The translations under genes were made by a program, and so were the position numbers. From Dehalogenimonas sp. THU2 (GTDB lineage Bacteria > Chloroflexota > Dehalococcoidia > Dehalococcoidales > Dehalococcoidaceae): a stretch of 64,000 bases of DNA. Position 1 is the first letter of the stretch. Each line of letters opens with the position of its first letter. Where the stretch lies: NCBI RefSeq assembly GCF_039749495.1, contig NZ_JBDLLU010000007.1:1-64000 (forward strand), in the 5' to 3' direction. The notes under the pieces were generated by a model. The model searched no databases. It was not told the origin of the DNA and was given only the letters and a program-made list of their open reading frames with translations. Below, one piece after another: positions 24,386 to 34,844 of this stretch.

Positions 24386-27214
24386 ATGCCGCTAGATAAG
24401 ATCGTCGTCAAGGGTGCCAGGGAGCATAATCTCAAGAATATCGACGTCACCATACCGCGGGACAAGCTGGTGGTCATCACCGGGGCATCCGGTTCCGGTA
24501 AGAGTTCCCTGGCTTTCGACACCATCTACGCCGAAGGACAGCGGCGGTACATGGAGTCTCTCTCCGCTTACGCGCGGCAATTCCTGGGGCGCATGGAGAA
24601 ACCCGATGTCGATTACATCGAAGGACTGTCGCCGGCTATTTCCATCGACCAGAAGGGCGCATCGCGGAATCCGCGCTCGACCGTCGGCACTACGACGGAG
24701 ATATACGATTATCTGAGATTGCTCTTCGCCCGTATCGGCCACCCGCATTGCCCGAGTTGCGGTCGGGAGATCGCCATGCAGACGGTGGAACAGATCGTCG
24801 ATACGGTAAAGGCCTTGCCGGAAAACTCCCGCATCATGGTGCTGGCGCCGCTGGTCAAGGACCGCAAGGGTGAACACCAGGCCATGTTCAAGGAACTTCG
24901 GAAGACGGGCTATGCGCGCATCCGCATCGATGGGTCGGTGTGCGATTTGGCCGATGAAATCGAACTGGACAAGAAAAAAAAGCACCGGATCGAAGTGGTC
25001 GTCGATCGCCTGGTTATCGGGCAGTCCGATACGCAGAGCCGGCTGGCGGATTCCATCGAAACCGCGCTCAAACTGGGCGAGGGGACGGTCATGGTGGCCA
25101 TAATCGACGGTAAAGAGTTCATGTTCTCCGAGAAATTCGCCTGCGCCGATTGCGGCATTTCCATGGGGGAGATTGAACCGCGCAGCTTCAGCTTCAATTC
25201 ACCGCACGGCGCCTGCCCGGATTGCACCGGCCTGGGCGTCAAGATGGAGTTCGACCCGGACCTGGTCATTCCCAACAAGAAATTGACCCTGGCCGAGGGC
25301 GCCATCAATCCCTACCAGTGGCAAACCTGGTATTTTTCCCAATTGGAGGACGTGTCCCGCCGTTATAATTTCAGCCTCAACACGCCGGTGGAGAAACTGA
25401 CGCCAGAACAGATGGAGGTCATCCTCTACGGCGAGGGCGGCGACAAGTTCAAGATGAAGAACCGCTTCGGGCGGACGCGGGAATACACCGCCGGGTTCGA
25501 GGGCGTTATTCCCCGGCTGGAGCGGCTTTACAAAGACTCCGAATCCGAGCAGGTCAGGAGCGGTATCGCCCGCTACATGGTGGCCACCCAGTGTCCCACC
25601 TGCGGCGGTAAAAGGTTGAAACCGGAAGCCCTGGCGGTATTCATCGACGGTAGCAATATCGCAGAGGTAAACGCCATGTCGGTGGTGGACAGCCTGGACT
25701 GGGTGGAACGCCTCGCCGATACCGTGACGCCGCTGTCGGAAAGGGAACAGCTCATCGCCAAACAGATACTCAAAGAACTCCAGTCGCGCCTGGGATTTTT
25801 AGAGGACGTCGGCCTGGACTACCTGTCGATCGACCGCGCCTCGGCGACGCTGTCCGGCGGCGAATCCCAGCGTATACGTTTAGCGACCCAGATCGGCTCC
25901 GGACTCATGGGCGTGCTCTATATCTGCGACGAACCGACGGTAGGCTTGCACCCGGCCGACGATTCACGGCTCATTCAAACGCTCTTGCGCCTGCGCGACC
26001 TGGGCAACTCCATCATCGTCGTCGAGCACGACGAGGCCATGATGCGGGCGGCGGACTGGATCATCGACCTGGGGCCCGGCGCCGGGGAACACGGCGGGCA
26101 TGTCATCGTCTCCGGCCCGCTTGAGGAAGTGCTGGAATGCCGCCACTCGGTCACCGGCCAGTACCTTTCAGGCCGTAAGTTCATAACGCTGCCGGAACAC
26201 CGGCGGCCGGGTATCGGGCGGGAGATGGTCATCCGCGGGGCACGGCAGAACAACCTGAAAAACATCGACGTTCATGTGCCGCTGGGCAAGCTGGTGTGCA
26301 TCGCCGGCGTTTCCGGCTCCGGCAAGAGTACGCTGGTTAACGAGATACTGTTCAAGAAACTGGCCCAGGTATTCGACGGCGCCCGGGAAAAGCCGGGCGA
26401 CCATGACGGCATCGATGGACTCCATTTTATCGACAAGGTCATCGCCATAGACCAGTCTCCCATTGGCCGGACGCCTCGAAGCAACCCGGCGACCTATACC
26501 GGCGCCTTTACGCCTATCCGCGAGATATTCGCCTCGGTGCCGGAGGCGCGGGTGCGGGGTTATAACGCCGGGCGCTTCTCATTCAATATTAAGGGCGGGC
26601 GCTGCGAGGCCTGCCACGGCGAAGGTTATATCGAGATCGAGATGCAGTTCCTTCCGGACGTGACCGTGCCCTGCGAGGTCTGCCACGGGCAGCGATACTC
26701 CCGCGAGGTGCTGGACATCCGGTTCAAAGATAAGAACATCGCCGAAGTCCTGAATATGACGGTGGACCACGCCCTCGATTTCTTCGAGAACATCCCTTCC
26801 ATCAAGGGGAAGCTTAAGAGCATGCACGATGTGGGGCTGGGCTACATCCGGCTGGGGCAACCCGCGCCGACTCTGTCCGGCGGTGAGGCGCAACGCATCA
26901 AGCTGGCATCGGAACTGGCGCGCCGGGCCGTCGGGCACACCCTCTACATCCTGGACGAACCAACCACCGGTCTGTCGTTTGACGACGTGGCGGCGCTGCT
27001 GACCGTGATGCAGCGGCTGGTGAACTCCGGAAACTCGGTGGTGGTCATCGAACACCAGCTCGATATCATCAAGAACGCCGACTGGGTCATCGACCTGGGA
27101 CCGGGAGCGGGGCACCGTGGCGGGGAGATCGTGGCGGTTGGAACGCCGGAAGAGGTTGCCCGTGTCTCCGCGTCGGCGACAGGCGAATACCTCAAAATGG
27201 TACTCCCTGATTAA
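24386..27214 (+). CDS. uvrA: excinuclease ABC subunit UvrA
   Basis: A 942-residue DNA damage recognition ATPase of nucleotide excision repair. First Walker A is [15 protein letters not shown] and the second [11 protein letters not shown]. Zinc sites are CPSCGREI (first module), CADCG with CPDC (insertion), CPTCGGKR, and [14 protein letters not shown] with [12 protein letters not shown] signatures are [12 protein letters not shown] and [18 protein letters not shown] precedes the ATG. Full length. The stop overlaps the stop of the convergent hydrolase gene within TTAA. Confidence 0.98.
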   Translation: MPLDKIVVKGAREHNLKNIDVTIPRDKLVVITGASGSGKSSLAFDTIYAEGQRRYMESLSAYARQFLGRMEKPDVDYIEGLSPAISIDQKGASRNPRSTVGTTTEIYDYLRLLFARIGHPHCPSCGREIAMQTVEQIVDTVKALPENSRIMVLAPLVKDRKGEHQAMFKELRKTGYARIRIDGSVCDLADEIELDKKKKHRIEVVVDRLVIGQSDTQSRLADSIETALKLGEGTVMVAIIDGKEFMFSEKFACADCGISMGEIEPRSFSFNSPHGACPDCTGLGVKMEFDPDLVIPNKKLTLAEGAINPYQWQTWYFSQLEDVSRRYNFSLNTPVEKLTPEQMEVILYGEGGDKFKMKNRFGRTREYTAGFEGVIPRLERLYKDSESEQVRSGIARYMVATQCPTCGGKRLKPEALAVFIDGSNIAEVNAMSVVDSLDWVERLADTVTPLSEREQLIAKQILKELQSRLGFLEDVGLDYLSIDRASATLSGGESQRIRLATQIGSGLMGVLYICDEPTVGLHPADDSRLIQTLLRLRDLGNSIIVVEHDEAMMRAADWIIDLGPGAGEHGGHVIVSGPLEEVLECRHSVTGQYLSGRKFITLPEHRRPGIGREMVIRGARQNNLKNIDVHVPLGKLVCIAGVSGSGKSTLVNEILFKKLAQVFDGAREKPGDHDGIDGLHFIDKVIAIDQSPIGRTPRSNPATYTGAFTPIREIFASVPEARVRGYNAGRFSFNIKGGRCEACHGEGYIEIEMQFLPDVTVPCEVCHGQRYSREVLDIRFKDKNIAEVLNMTVDHALDFFENIPSIKGKLKSMHDVGLGYIRLGQPAPTLSGGEAQRIKLASELARRAVGHTLYILDEPTTGLSFDDVAALLTVMQRLVNSGNSVVVIEHQLDIIKNADWVIDLGPGAGHRGGEIVAVGTPEEVARVSASATGEYLKMVLPD

Positions 27215-28050
27215 GCCGGGGTGTGCTTATTCAACCAATCGGATGTGATGCCCAGCACATAATCCCGACAGGGCTCATTGAATATCTCGTGGTAGCAGCC
27301 CGGGAAGATGTGCAGTTTTTTATCGGTCGAAGCAATGCCGTCATACATGGTTTGGCTGCTCGATGGTTCAGCCAGTCTGTCCAACGCGCCGTGCAGCAGC
27401 AGCACCGGCAGTTTGATCGACGGCAGTTTCGCCTCTACCAAGGACATGGCGGCGATGACCTCGGCTCCCATACGCGCCGGTATCTTACCTCTGAATACCA
27501 GCGGGTCTTTGACATAACCGTCGACGACGGACGTATCGCGACTCACGGCTTCACAGTTCAAACGCTGTATGCCGAGGCGGGGAACAAGGGTGGAAAGCAC
27601 TCCGGCCATTGAGACCATCATCTTGGAAATGCTCTTACCGGTCTTTAAAACCAGGCCGGACAGCACCAGCCCAGCGACGCCGTGAGAGTGACCAGCCACG
27701 ACGGCCGCGCTTTCCAGCGCTCCCATACTATGGCCGATGAGGAATAGGGGCAGGCCCGGATTCTGCTGCCGGACCAGACCGATGAATTTATCGAGATCGC
27801 CGGTCAGGTCGGTGAAACGGTTGATGTAGCAGCGCGTGCCGGGTGAACGCCCATGACCGCGCTGATCATAAGACCAGACAGCAAAACCCTTCGGGAGCAA
27901 ATGATCGACCACGTTCCCGTAGCGGCTGGAATGGTCGGCCAGACCGTGCACCAGGACGATAACCGCTTTGGGCGGATTATCGGGCAACCAGGCCTGATAA
28001 AATAGTTCAGCTTTGCGCCCGATGGTAAAGGTGCCCTCAATGTGAGACAT
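27211..28050 (-). CDS. alpha/beta hydrolase, monoacylglycerol lipase type
   Basis: A 279-residue serine hydrolase of the lysophospholipase/monoglyceride lipase group. [17 protein letters not shown] is the oxyanion-loop region, [17 protein letters not shown] holds the nucleophile serine (GHSMG), [15 protein letters not shown] the acid, and [14 protein letters not shown] the catalytic histidine. I chose the ATG at 28050 (MSHIEGTF) since similarity starts there; the longer frame to 28092 runs through the promoter. The -10 box ends seven bases before this ATG, so the mRNA may be leaderless. Confidence 0.88.
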   Translation of the reverse strand: MSHIEGTFTIGRKAELFYQAWLPDNPPKAVIVLVHGLADHSSRYGNVVDHLLPKGFAVWSYDQRGHGRSPGTRCYINRFTDLTGDLDKFIGLVRQQNPGLPLFLIGHSMGALESAAVVAGHSHGVAGLVLSGLVLKTGKSISKMMVSMAGVLSTLVPRLGIQRLNCEAVSRDTSVVDGYVKDPLVFRGKIPARMGAEVIAAMSLVEAKLPSIKLPVLLLHGALDRLAEPSSSQTMYDGIASTDKKLHIFPGCYHEIFNEPCRDYVLGITSDWLNKHTPA

Positions 28051-28057
28051 GGTCTTC

Positions 28058-28086
28058 AATATAGCAACAACCGGACATTTTGACAA
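28058..28086 (-). promoter_or_regulatory. promoter of the hydrolase gene
   Basis: Minus strand TTGTCA (28086-28081), 17-base spacer, TATATT (28063-28058). Transcription would start at or next to the ATG at 28050. Its -35 occupies the same bases as the -35 of the divergent promoter. Confidence 0.6.
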
Positions 28087-28109
28087 TGACACGACCGTCT
28101 CACTAAGAT
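28080..28109 (+). promoter_or_regulatory. promoter of the HD-domain gene
   Basis: TTGACA (28080-28085), 18-base spacer, TAAGAT (28104-28109), 19 bases before the ATG at 28129. Shares its -35 bases with the divergent hydrolase promoter. Confidence 0.6.
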
Positions 28110-28128
28110 TAAAGCCAGGGAGAACACC

Positions 28129-28677
28129 ATGAACAGAGCAGATGCCCTAGCGGCTGTCAATACCAAAATCAGCAATCAGAACCTGATCAAGCATATGCTG
28201 GCCACAGAAGCGGTCATGCGCGGGTTGGCCGAAAAATTCGGGGAAGACCTGGAAGATTGGGGATTGGCCGGTCTTTTACATGATATCGACCTCGATGAGT
28301 GCCAGGGGGATATGACCGTCCACGGCCGGATGTCGGCGGAGATGGCCGGTGATTTGGGTGCTTCCAAGGGTGTCTGTCATGCCATCCTGTGTCATGGCAT
28401 GCTGGGCGAACCCTGTGAAACACTCTTAGACAAAGCCCTGTATTGCGCTGATCCGTTAACCGGCCTCATTACCGCCGGAGCTCTGATCAGACCGGAAAAG
28501 AGACTGTCGTTTGTCGAGGCAAAATCCATTCTCAAGCGGTTCAAGGAAAAAAGCTTTGCCGCCGGGGCGAACCGCGAACAGATAGCCAAATGCGCCGACA
28601 TCGGATTGACGTTGGAGGAATTTGTCGGTTTGTCACTTAGAGCGATGCAGGGGATCTCCGAAGACCTTGGTCTTTAA
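28129..28677 (+). CDS. HD-domain (HDIG-type) phosphohydrolase
   Basis: A 182-residue soluble protein. NQNLIKHMLATEAVMRGLAEKF gives the first metal histidine, GLLHDIDLDE the HD pair, then TVHGRMSAEMA, AILCHGMLG and KALYCADPLTGLITA the later ligands. This is the metal-dependent phosphohydrolase layout of small HDIG proteins. Substrate unknown. AGGGAGA precedes the ATG. Its 3' end faces sbcC with 11 bases between. Confidence 0.88.
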   Translation: MNRADALAAVNTKISNQNLIKHMLATEAVMRGLAEKFGEDLEDWGLAGLLHDIDLDECQGDMTVHGRMSAEMAGDLGASKGVCHAILCHGMLGEPCETLLDKALYCADPLTGLITAGALIRPEKRLSFVEAKSILKRFKEKSFAAGANREQIAKCADIGLTLEEFVGLSLRAMQGISEDLGL

Positions 28678-28688
28678 ACCGCGAATAT

Positions 28689-31280
28689 CTAGTTATAACT
28701 TACCCTGATATTGCTGCCGTCCGGAGTCTTGAACACCTCGATGCGGGCGGGGAAGGCGTCTTTGAACTCCTCGATGTGGGTGATCACCAGGATGCAGTCG
28801 AACTGATCCTGTATGCTGCCGATGGCATCTTTCAGCTTATCGATCCCGGCTACATCCTGGGTGCCGAAACCCTCGTCGATGATGAGCGTCCGTAAGGGAG
28901 CGCCGGCGCGCCGGGCCAGGAGGCGGGACAGCGCCAATCTAAGCGCGAAGTTAATGCGGAAGGCTTCGCCGCCGCTGAAGAGATCGTAGTCACGGGTGCC
29001 AAGCTCATCGGCGATCATGATGTCGAAGGTCTCGATCATATCGCCTTTTTTGGAAGTCCGCATCGGCTCAATTTTAAGACTCATGCGGTTGTCGGTCATC
29101 CGGGCCAGCAACCGGTTGGCCTCTTCCTCCATCTCCGGGATGGCGTTCTCGATGAGGATCGCCTGGATGCCATTCCTGCCGAAAGCAAGCTGCAATTCCT
29201 TGTAGATGCTTTCGTCGGCGGCATACCGTTTCAATTCTAGCGCTTTTTCAGAGATAGCCTTTTCCAGATCGTCGAGGTCCTGCAGACGCTGTTTCAAGCG
29301 GCCGACTTGTTCGGACGCGGCGCCGGCGGCAGAGGCCAGGGTGTTTATCCCGGCTTCCAAGGAGACCAGTTCACCGGCATCGACACGCGGCATCCGGGCT
29401 AACGCCTGCTGCTGCTCTGCAACGTCTGCGGCACGTTTTTCGAGTCGCTGTTCCAGATCAGTGATCGCTGTGAATACTTTTTTGAGGGAGGCAACTTCGC
29501 CAGCCAGCAGTTTATCCGCTTCCGCGAGTTCCCCCTGGCGCCGGTCGAAAATCTCCAGTTCTTTAACCTCGGCCGCCGTCAGTTCGTGCGCCGAAGCGTC
29601 GTAGTCCAGCAGTCTTATCTCTTCATCAAGAGTTTTAAGAGCGGCATGTTCTTCCGGACAAAACCCAGCGCGTTCGATCTGTCCGGTGATAGCGCCGATC
29701 TGTTTCGCGCCTTCAGGCAGCCGTCTGGCGGCGGCTTCGGCTTCCTCGGTGTCTTTTAAAACGCGAGCTTCCTGCGCGGTGAGCCGGGCGCGGTCGGCCT
29801 TGATGGCATTTTCCTGCGCCAGATGACGCTCCAAGGCGGTCAGTTCGTTAAGTTTGTCGGACCTGGCCGCCGCCAAATCGTTGAGGCGTGCCTGAGCGGC
29901 TACCCGGTCAGCCTCATATTTGGCCTGTACTATTTTCAGCCGGTCTTCCCGAAGTTCAGCCTCACACACCGGGCAAACTGCCTCGCCGGCCGAGGCCAGT
30001 AAACCGGATCTTTCGGCGATTTCCGTAAGGCGCCGCACCTGGCCAACTTTCTCGGCATCGAGAGAAGCGATTTGAACTTTAAGATTGTGGAGGGTTTTGA
30101 TCTCGGTTTCGGCCTGTCGCTCCCTGACGGCCAGTTTTTCGATCTCCAACCTCATCTCATCGAGGGCAAGTTTCAGTTTACCCAAACCGGATGCTTTGGT
30201 GGATAACTCGTCGTAAACGCTTTGATATCTGTCTCGCGTGCTCTCCAGCTTATGAAGAGAGTCGGTTATGATCTTTTCCAGTGCCTGGCGACGTGTTTCC
30301 AACCGGCGTAATTCGGTCGATCTCCGGTTATACTCGTCGTTCCGCTGCCGGGCGGCCAGGTAACGGCTATAGCCTTCCTCGACGGCCACTCGGCCATCCA
30401 GAACAGCCCGATGCAATGCGATACGTTTTTCGGTCTCGATTCGATCTAACTTCCTGGTTTCGAGGTCTCGTTCGATCTCCCGGAATGACGCCTCCAGTTG
30501 ACGCAATGCCTGCTCCCGGGATTCGATTAGTTGCCGGACTTGACGCAGTTTGTCCAGCGCCGTCCGTTTTTCCAACAGGGCTGTTTCAGCGGCGGAAAGG
30601 TCGTGTTGCGCGGTTTTTAAAGCCACCGTTAACTGCGGGTGTTCTTCCAGTTGCCGCCTTTCCAACTCGATGCTGGCAGCGTGCATGTTTTTGGCAGCGG
30701 CAGCTTCGTTGGCCAGATTCTTAGCTTTTTCAGAAAGCTCGTCATATATGTCCAACCCGAGGATATTAGCCAGTACTTCTTTACGATCTCCGGGCCGGAG
30801 TTCGGTGAAATGGTCGGCCTGACCCTGTTTAAGGTAGGCGCTGTTGATGAAAGTCTCATAATCCAGATGTAGGATCTTCTTGATCTTATCCCCGGTCTCG
30901 CCGATGGTGTTGCCTGAAAGGCTCTTGAAACCTTCTTCGGACTCCAAGAATAGGTTGAGAACGCTCTGCCCGGCGCCTCCTGCTCGCTTGGGTTTTGTAC
31001 GTTTCCGTTCCACACGGTAAATCTGTCCGTCTCCGGCCCGGAAATCGAAAGCGACCGAAGTTTCATACTCGCCCTGGGTGATCAAGTCATCATCCGAAGT
31101 TGACTTGCTCCTGAGACGGGACTTACCCCAGAGCGCCCAGGTGATGGCGTCGATGAGCGAAGTCTTACCGGAGCCATTGTCACCGGATATACAGGCGAGA
31201 TGGATGCCCTCGAAAGAAAAGGCGGGTATGTCGCCTCGGTAAGGCAGAAAATTCTTAAGTTTAAGGCGAACTGGAATCAT
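28689..31280 (-). CDS. sbcC: SMC/SbcC-type nuclease ATPase subunit
   Basis: An 863-residue Rad50/SbcC-like ATPase. The N-terminus has KLKNFLPYRGDIP and Walker A GDNGSGKTSLIDAI. Two long coiled coils flank a zinc hook CPVCEAEL at about residue 440. The C-terminus carries the signature region LFSGGEAFRINFALRLALSRLL and Walker B with TLIIDEGFGTQD. It tethers and processes DNA ends with the SbcD nuclease. No sbcD gene lies beside it, which is unusual. No obvious promoter box was found upstream. Confidence 0.92.
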   Translation of the reverse strand: MIPVRLKLKNFLPYRGDIPAFSFEGIHLACISGDNGSGKTSLIDAITWALWGKSRLRSKSTSDDDLITQGEYETSVAFDFRAGDGQIYRVERKRTKPKRAGGAGQSVLNLFLESEEGFKSLSGNTIGETGDKIKKILHLDYETFINSAYLKQGQADHFTELRPGDRKEVLANILGLDIYDELSEKAKNLANEAAAAKNMHAASIELERRQLEEHPQLTVALKTAQHDLSAAETALLEKRTALDKLRQVRQLIESREQALRQLEASFREIERDLETRKLDRIETEKRIALHRAVLDGRVAVEEGYSRYLAARQRNDEYNRRSTELRRLETRRQALEKIITDSLHKLESTRDRYQSVYDELSTKASGLGKLKLALDEMRLEIEKLAVRERQAETEIKTLHNLKVQIASLDAEKVGQVRRLTEIAERSGLLASAGEAVCPVCEAELREDRLKIVQAKYEADRVAAQARLNDLAAARSDKLNELTALERHLAQENAIKADRARLTAQEARVLKDTEEAEAAARRLPEGAKQIGAITGQIERAGFCPEEHAALKTLDEEIRLLDYDASAHELTAAEVKELEIFDRRQGELAEADKLLAGEVASLKKVFTAITDLEQRLEKRAADVAEQQQALARMPRVDAGELVSLEAGINTLASAAGAASEQVGRLKQRLQDLDDLEKAISEKALELKRYAADESIYKELQLAFGRNGIQAILIENAIPEMEEEANRLLARMTDNRMSLKIEPMRTSKKGDMIETFDIMIADELGTRDYDLFSGGEAFRINFALRLALSRLLARRAGAPLRTLIIDEGFGTQDVAGIDKLKDAIGSIQDQFDCILVITHIEEFKDAFPARIEVFKTPDGSNIRVSYN

Positions 31281-31413
31281 GCCGAAAGACCTCTGCGGCT
31301 GATTTTAGCATAATTCGAGACAGGGTTGCCGCAGCGGCGATCACGATTGGATTTCCAGATCGGGAAAAGCTCGGAGAAGACACCACGTTCAGTTCAAGGT
31401 ATTTCCAAATGAA

Positions 31414-32325
31414 CTATTCTTCGGTAGTTCTCACTTCATGACCGCCGAATTGCCCGCGCAAAGCTGCCAGCAATTTGCCGGAAAATGGGTGTTCCTGCCG
31501 GGAACGATAACGGGCTTGCAGGGCAGCGGTGATCACCGGCAAAGGAACACCGAGGTCAATGCCCTCGGCAGCCGTCCACCTGCCTTCGCCGGAATCTGCG
31601 ACCCAGGATTCGATGCCAGTTAAATCAGGATTCTCAGCAAGCGCCGAAGCTGCTAGGTCCAGCAACCAGGAACGTACCACGCTGCCATAACGCCAGAGCT
31701 CGGAGATCTGGGCGATATCCAGCGCGAAATCTTTTTTTACCTTTAATAATTCGAAGCCTTCGGCATATGCCTGCATCAGACCGTATTCGATTCCATTATG
31801 CACCATCTTGACGAAATGGCCGGACCCGCTGGGCCCCACGTGGGCATAGCCGTGCTCAGGGGACGGTGCCAGGGATTTGAATAACGGTTCGACGGCCTCG
31901 AAGGCCGCTTTCTCGCCGCCGACCATGAGGCAGTAGCCTTCTTTAAGGCCCCAGATGCCGCCGCTGGTCCCGGCGTCGAGAAGTGCGATGCCGCGCGATG
32001 CCAGGACCTTGGAACGGCGAACGGTGTCGTTATAGTTGGAATTTCCGCCGTCGATAACAACATCGCCCGCCGAAAGAATACCGGAAAGGGTATTGATGGT
32101 GCTTTCGGTCGGCGCCCCGGCGGGTACCATGACCCAGATGGCGCGGGGCTGAGGCAGTTGGGAGCACAGGTCAAAAAGCGATAATGCGCCGGCAGCCCCT
32201 TCTCCAGCGAGAGCGGACACTGTTTCCGGAGAGGTGTCGTAAACTACCACCCGATGGCCAGCGCCTAGTAACCGCCGTGAGATATTGCTGCCCATCTTGC
32301 CAAGACCAATCATACCTATGTCCAT
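31414..32325 (-). CDS. gnd: 6-phosphogluconate dehydrogenase, decarboxylating (short form)
   Basis: A 303-residue protein of the YqeC-type, shorter than the 470-residue classical enzyme. The ATG at 32325 (MDIGMIGLGKMGSNIS) follows GAGG; the longer frame lacks a ribosome site. Rossmann motif GLGKMGSN is at the start; VIDGGNSNYNDTVRR, LDAGTSGGIWGLKEG, and the catalytic region GHFVKMVHNGIEYGLMQAYAEG follow. It oxidises 6-phosphogluconate to ribulose 5-phosphate. No zwf or pgl is nearby. It sits between sbcC and GH15 on the same strand. Confidence 0.93.
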   Translation of the reverse strand: MDIGMIGLGKMGSNISRRLLGAGHRVVVYDTSPETVSALAGEGAAGALSLFDLCSQLPQPRAIWVMVPAGAPTESTINTLSGILSAGDVVIDGGNSNYNDTVRRSKVLASRGIALLDAGTSGGIWGLKEGYCLMVGGEKAAFEAVEPLFKSLAPSPEHGYAHVGPSGSGHFVKMVHNGIEYGLMQAYAEGFELLKVKKDFALDIAQISELWRYGSVVRSWLLDLAASALAENPDLTGIESWVADSGEGRWTAAEGIDLGVPLPVITAALQARYRSRQEHPFSGKLLAALRGQFGGHEVRTTEE

Positions 32326-32400
32326 GTCATACCTCACGTTCATCGAATTTATTAGATACAATTCTCGATTCGTTTTAAAGAGTATCGCTGCCTGCAGGTA

Positions 32401-34797
32401 TCAAACTACCGCGACCTCGTAGTCGATACCCTCCCAACGGTCATCGGAGGTCCAATAGAAAGTGAACCGGAAGGGCACTTTCTGCCCTTCTAAGGCGATC
32501 AGATCGACATAAAATATGCCCAAGCGAGTCCCCGCGGCTTCGGCAGTCTGAACCGTCTGCCATTCGTCGCTAGTCCAGGTTAACTTGAAAGACGCCGATG
32601 CCTGAACACGCAACCGATTACCGGCGGCTATACGCCGGGCCTGCCGGTTGGGTTTCCATATCTCGAGTTGCCGCTTCACCGCGGCTGGGCCGATGTAGCG
32701 TTCGGCCACCTCCGGGATAAGATCGAAAATGCTATCGTCGGCTACGGACCGTAAAAGCTTGATATACTCGGCGTGGGCCCACATCAGCGGCATGGCGGCG
32801 CCGGTAGGCCGGCCGAGAAACATACCGGCTTCGGGGTTGTCAGCCTCATCCCAAACCTGTTCCGGCAGCAAGCCGGTGTAAGATGAAAACCCTTCTAGAG
32901 CCTTGATATACGGTGTGATGTCCCGCCCCGCCGCTAACTCGTAATGGGCGCGCTCCCCAGTCAGGAGCGGCCAGGCACGGCCTATGCCCCAGCCCTGGTA
33001 GGCTTCACCGGCGGCACGCTGGCCATATCCATCGTGGTTATAGCGGCGCCAGACAGGGCCGAAGGGCGTTTCTACTCTGAGAACGCTGTCGACCACTTTA
33101 AGCGAGCTTTCGATTAGAGGGTCGGCGGGGCGACGGATACCGTAACGCACCAATTCGAGGAATCCTGCATCCACAATATCCCGCGCGGGAAAATCAGTTG
33201 GGCTGCCGGGAGGACAGTTGTGAAGGGTAACAATACCGCCGTCAAGGTCTTCTTCTGGGGTGGAATCGCTCGTAGAAACCGGGTTGATGCGGACATAGTG
33301 CCGGGGAAGGTCTTCAAGCAGCGTTCCCTGATCGGTTACCGTCCATATCTCCAGATGACATTCAAGGAAGTCGGCATAGTCTTCGAGAAAAGCCGCAGTC
33401 GCCTCGTCACCTCGCCGCCGGGCATAAGAAGTGGCGCAGATAAGTGCAGCGATATTGACCGCCAGGGTCGAAGGAGAGTAGCCGGAAACTTCTTCCCACC
33501 TGTCCTGGCCGGTAGCCGGGCCGTGGCGCACGAGGTAAGCCGCAGCCCTCATGACCATCTCATAGTCGTCAAAATTAGAATCGACGCCCAGACGTTGCAA
33601 TTTCCAGGCCAGGATTACCGGGAAGGCAACCTGATCGAGTTGGATGCCCTGCCAGTAAGGCCGCCCATCCAACCAGAAATTCTGAGGGAAACCGCCGTCC
33701 GGTTGTTGCGCCGCGGCCAGGTAAATCAGAGCACGGCGTGCTGCCTCGGTATCCCCGGCGGCCAGTAGACCGCTTACGCTGTTAACCATGTCCCGCGTCC
33801 ACACGAGGTGGTAGCCGCCCAGTTCGCTGTCCCCGCGTGTTTCGCCCCACGGGATATAGAGCGACGCAATGAACGCGCCGGGGTAGGTTTTGTCTTCATG
33901 AGCAGCCAGAAGGCTGGCGCTAGCCCGATAGAGGTCTCCGCCGTCAGAGGAATGACTTTCCAGCGGCATAACCGTCCGGCCGCGGTTTTCCCATTCAGCC
34001 TCATACTGTTGGCACCGGGATTCGAAGGGTACCGCCAATGCATGAAAAAGATTGGTAATGGCATTCTGCAGGCTGTCTCCCAGTGCCAACCCGATGGTGA
34101 ATTCCTGAGCCTCGGTCCAGTCCAACTCCCCGGTAAGAGCGATATTGCCGTCCGGAGCTTCAGTGAATTCCCAATCCATTTCGAGGTTTTCTTTAATATC
34201 GGTCCAGCCGTCGCTCACTCCGGAGTAACCGCAAGACAGTTTCCTGAATGGTACGGTGGCGCCCAGGATTAGCCATAGCCCATCTTTCTCTGCCGCCAGG
34301 AGGGTTCTTCCCGCTGATTCCACGACATGCCCGTTGTTGCCCCAGCCGCTGACGCCGAGGTGTGGGGCGCACTGGACATAAATATTCAATCGGCCCAACA
34401 GTTCGGGCGCTCCCGAAAGCCTGGTTTTCTGCAGGATGCAGGCGGTAGAGGGGTCTGCGATTATCTCTTTGTCAATCGAGTAACGGCCGTCGAAATCAGA
34501 GTTGGTAACGCGATAGCCCAGGCTATGAGGCGAGAGTGTTTTAATCTCGGTGAACAGCTGAGACCGCTCACCATGGAAAAACGTTTCTCCGTCGGTCAGG
34601 AGCAGTTGCAGGTCGCGTACCTGCGGCCGGTCAACTGTCGGATAATATATCTCGGTGATGATACCGGCGGCGATGGTGAACCAGATCCGACTAACAGAAT
34701 TGTAAGCAGTGCCGACGCCGTCCTTAGCTCCTTCGGTCCAGTTAGGCGGCAAGCCTGGATGTCCGAAAGCAGAACGACCGCTAAGAATCTCAGTCAT
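32401..34797 (-). CDS. GH15 glucoamylase (glucan 1,4-alpha-glucosidase type)
   Basis: A 798-residue glycoside hydrolase without a signal peptide, so cytoplasmic. The N-terminal beta-sandwich begins PPNWTEGAKDGVGTAYNSVS and has EIYYPTVDRPQVRDL. The catalytic (alpha/alpha)6 barrel has GGYHLVWTRDMVNSV, EEVSGYSPSTLAVNIA (general acid) and GLLPEQVWDEADN (general base). A C-terminal beta domain follows, as in glucodextranases. It releases glucose from glucan ends. ATG at 34797 or GTG at 34815 are both possible; neither has a good ribosome site. Confidence 0.93.
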   Translation of the reverse strand: MTEILSGRSAFGHPGLPPNWTEGAKDGVGTAYNSVSRIWFTIAAGIITEIYYPTVDRPQVRDLQLLLTDGETFFHGERSQLFTEIKTLSPHSLGYRVTNSDFDGRYSIDKEIIADPSTACILQKTRLSGAPELLGRLNIYVQCAPHLGVSGWGNNGHVVESAGRTLLAAEKDGLWLILGATVPFRKLSCGYSGVSDGWTDIKENLEMDWEFTEAPDGNIALTGELDWTEAQEFTIGLALGDSLQNAITNLFHALAVPFESRCQQYEAEWENRGRTVMPLESHSSDGGDLYRASASLLAAHEDKTYPGAFIASLYIPWGETRGDSELGGYHLVWTRDMVNSVSGLLAAGDTEAARRALIYLAAAQQPDGGFPQNFWLDGRPYWQGIQLDQVAFPVILAWKLQRLGVDSNFDDYEMVMRAAAYLVRHGPATGQDRWEEVSGYSPSTLAVNIAALICATSYARRRGDEATAAFLEDYADFLECHLEIWTVTDQGTLLEDLPRHYVRINPVSTSDSTPEEDLDGGIVTLHNCPPGSPTDFPARDIVDAGFLELVRYGIRRPADPLIESSLKVVDSVLRVETPFGPVWRRYNHDGYGQRAAGEAYQGWGIGRAWPLLTGERAHYELAAGRDITPYIKALEGFSSYTGLLPEQVWDEADNPEAGMFLGRPTGAAMPLMWAHAEYIKLLRSVADDSIFDLIPEVAERYIGPAAVKRQLEIWKPNRQARRIAAGNRLRVQASASFKLTWTSDEWQTVQTAEAAGTRLGIFYVDLIALEGQKVPFRFTFYWTSDDRWEGIDYEVAVV

Positions 34798-34844
34798 CGA
34801 GAAAGTACATCCCACAAGGTTTGAGAGACGAAAAGCGTCATGAT

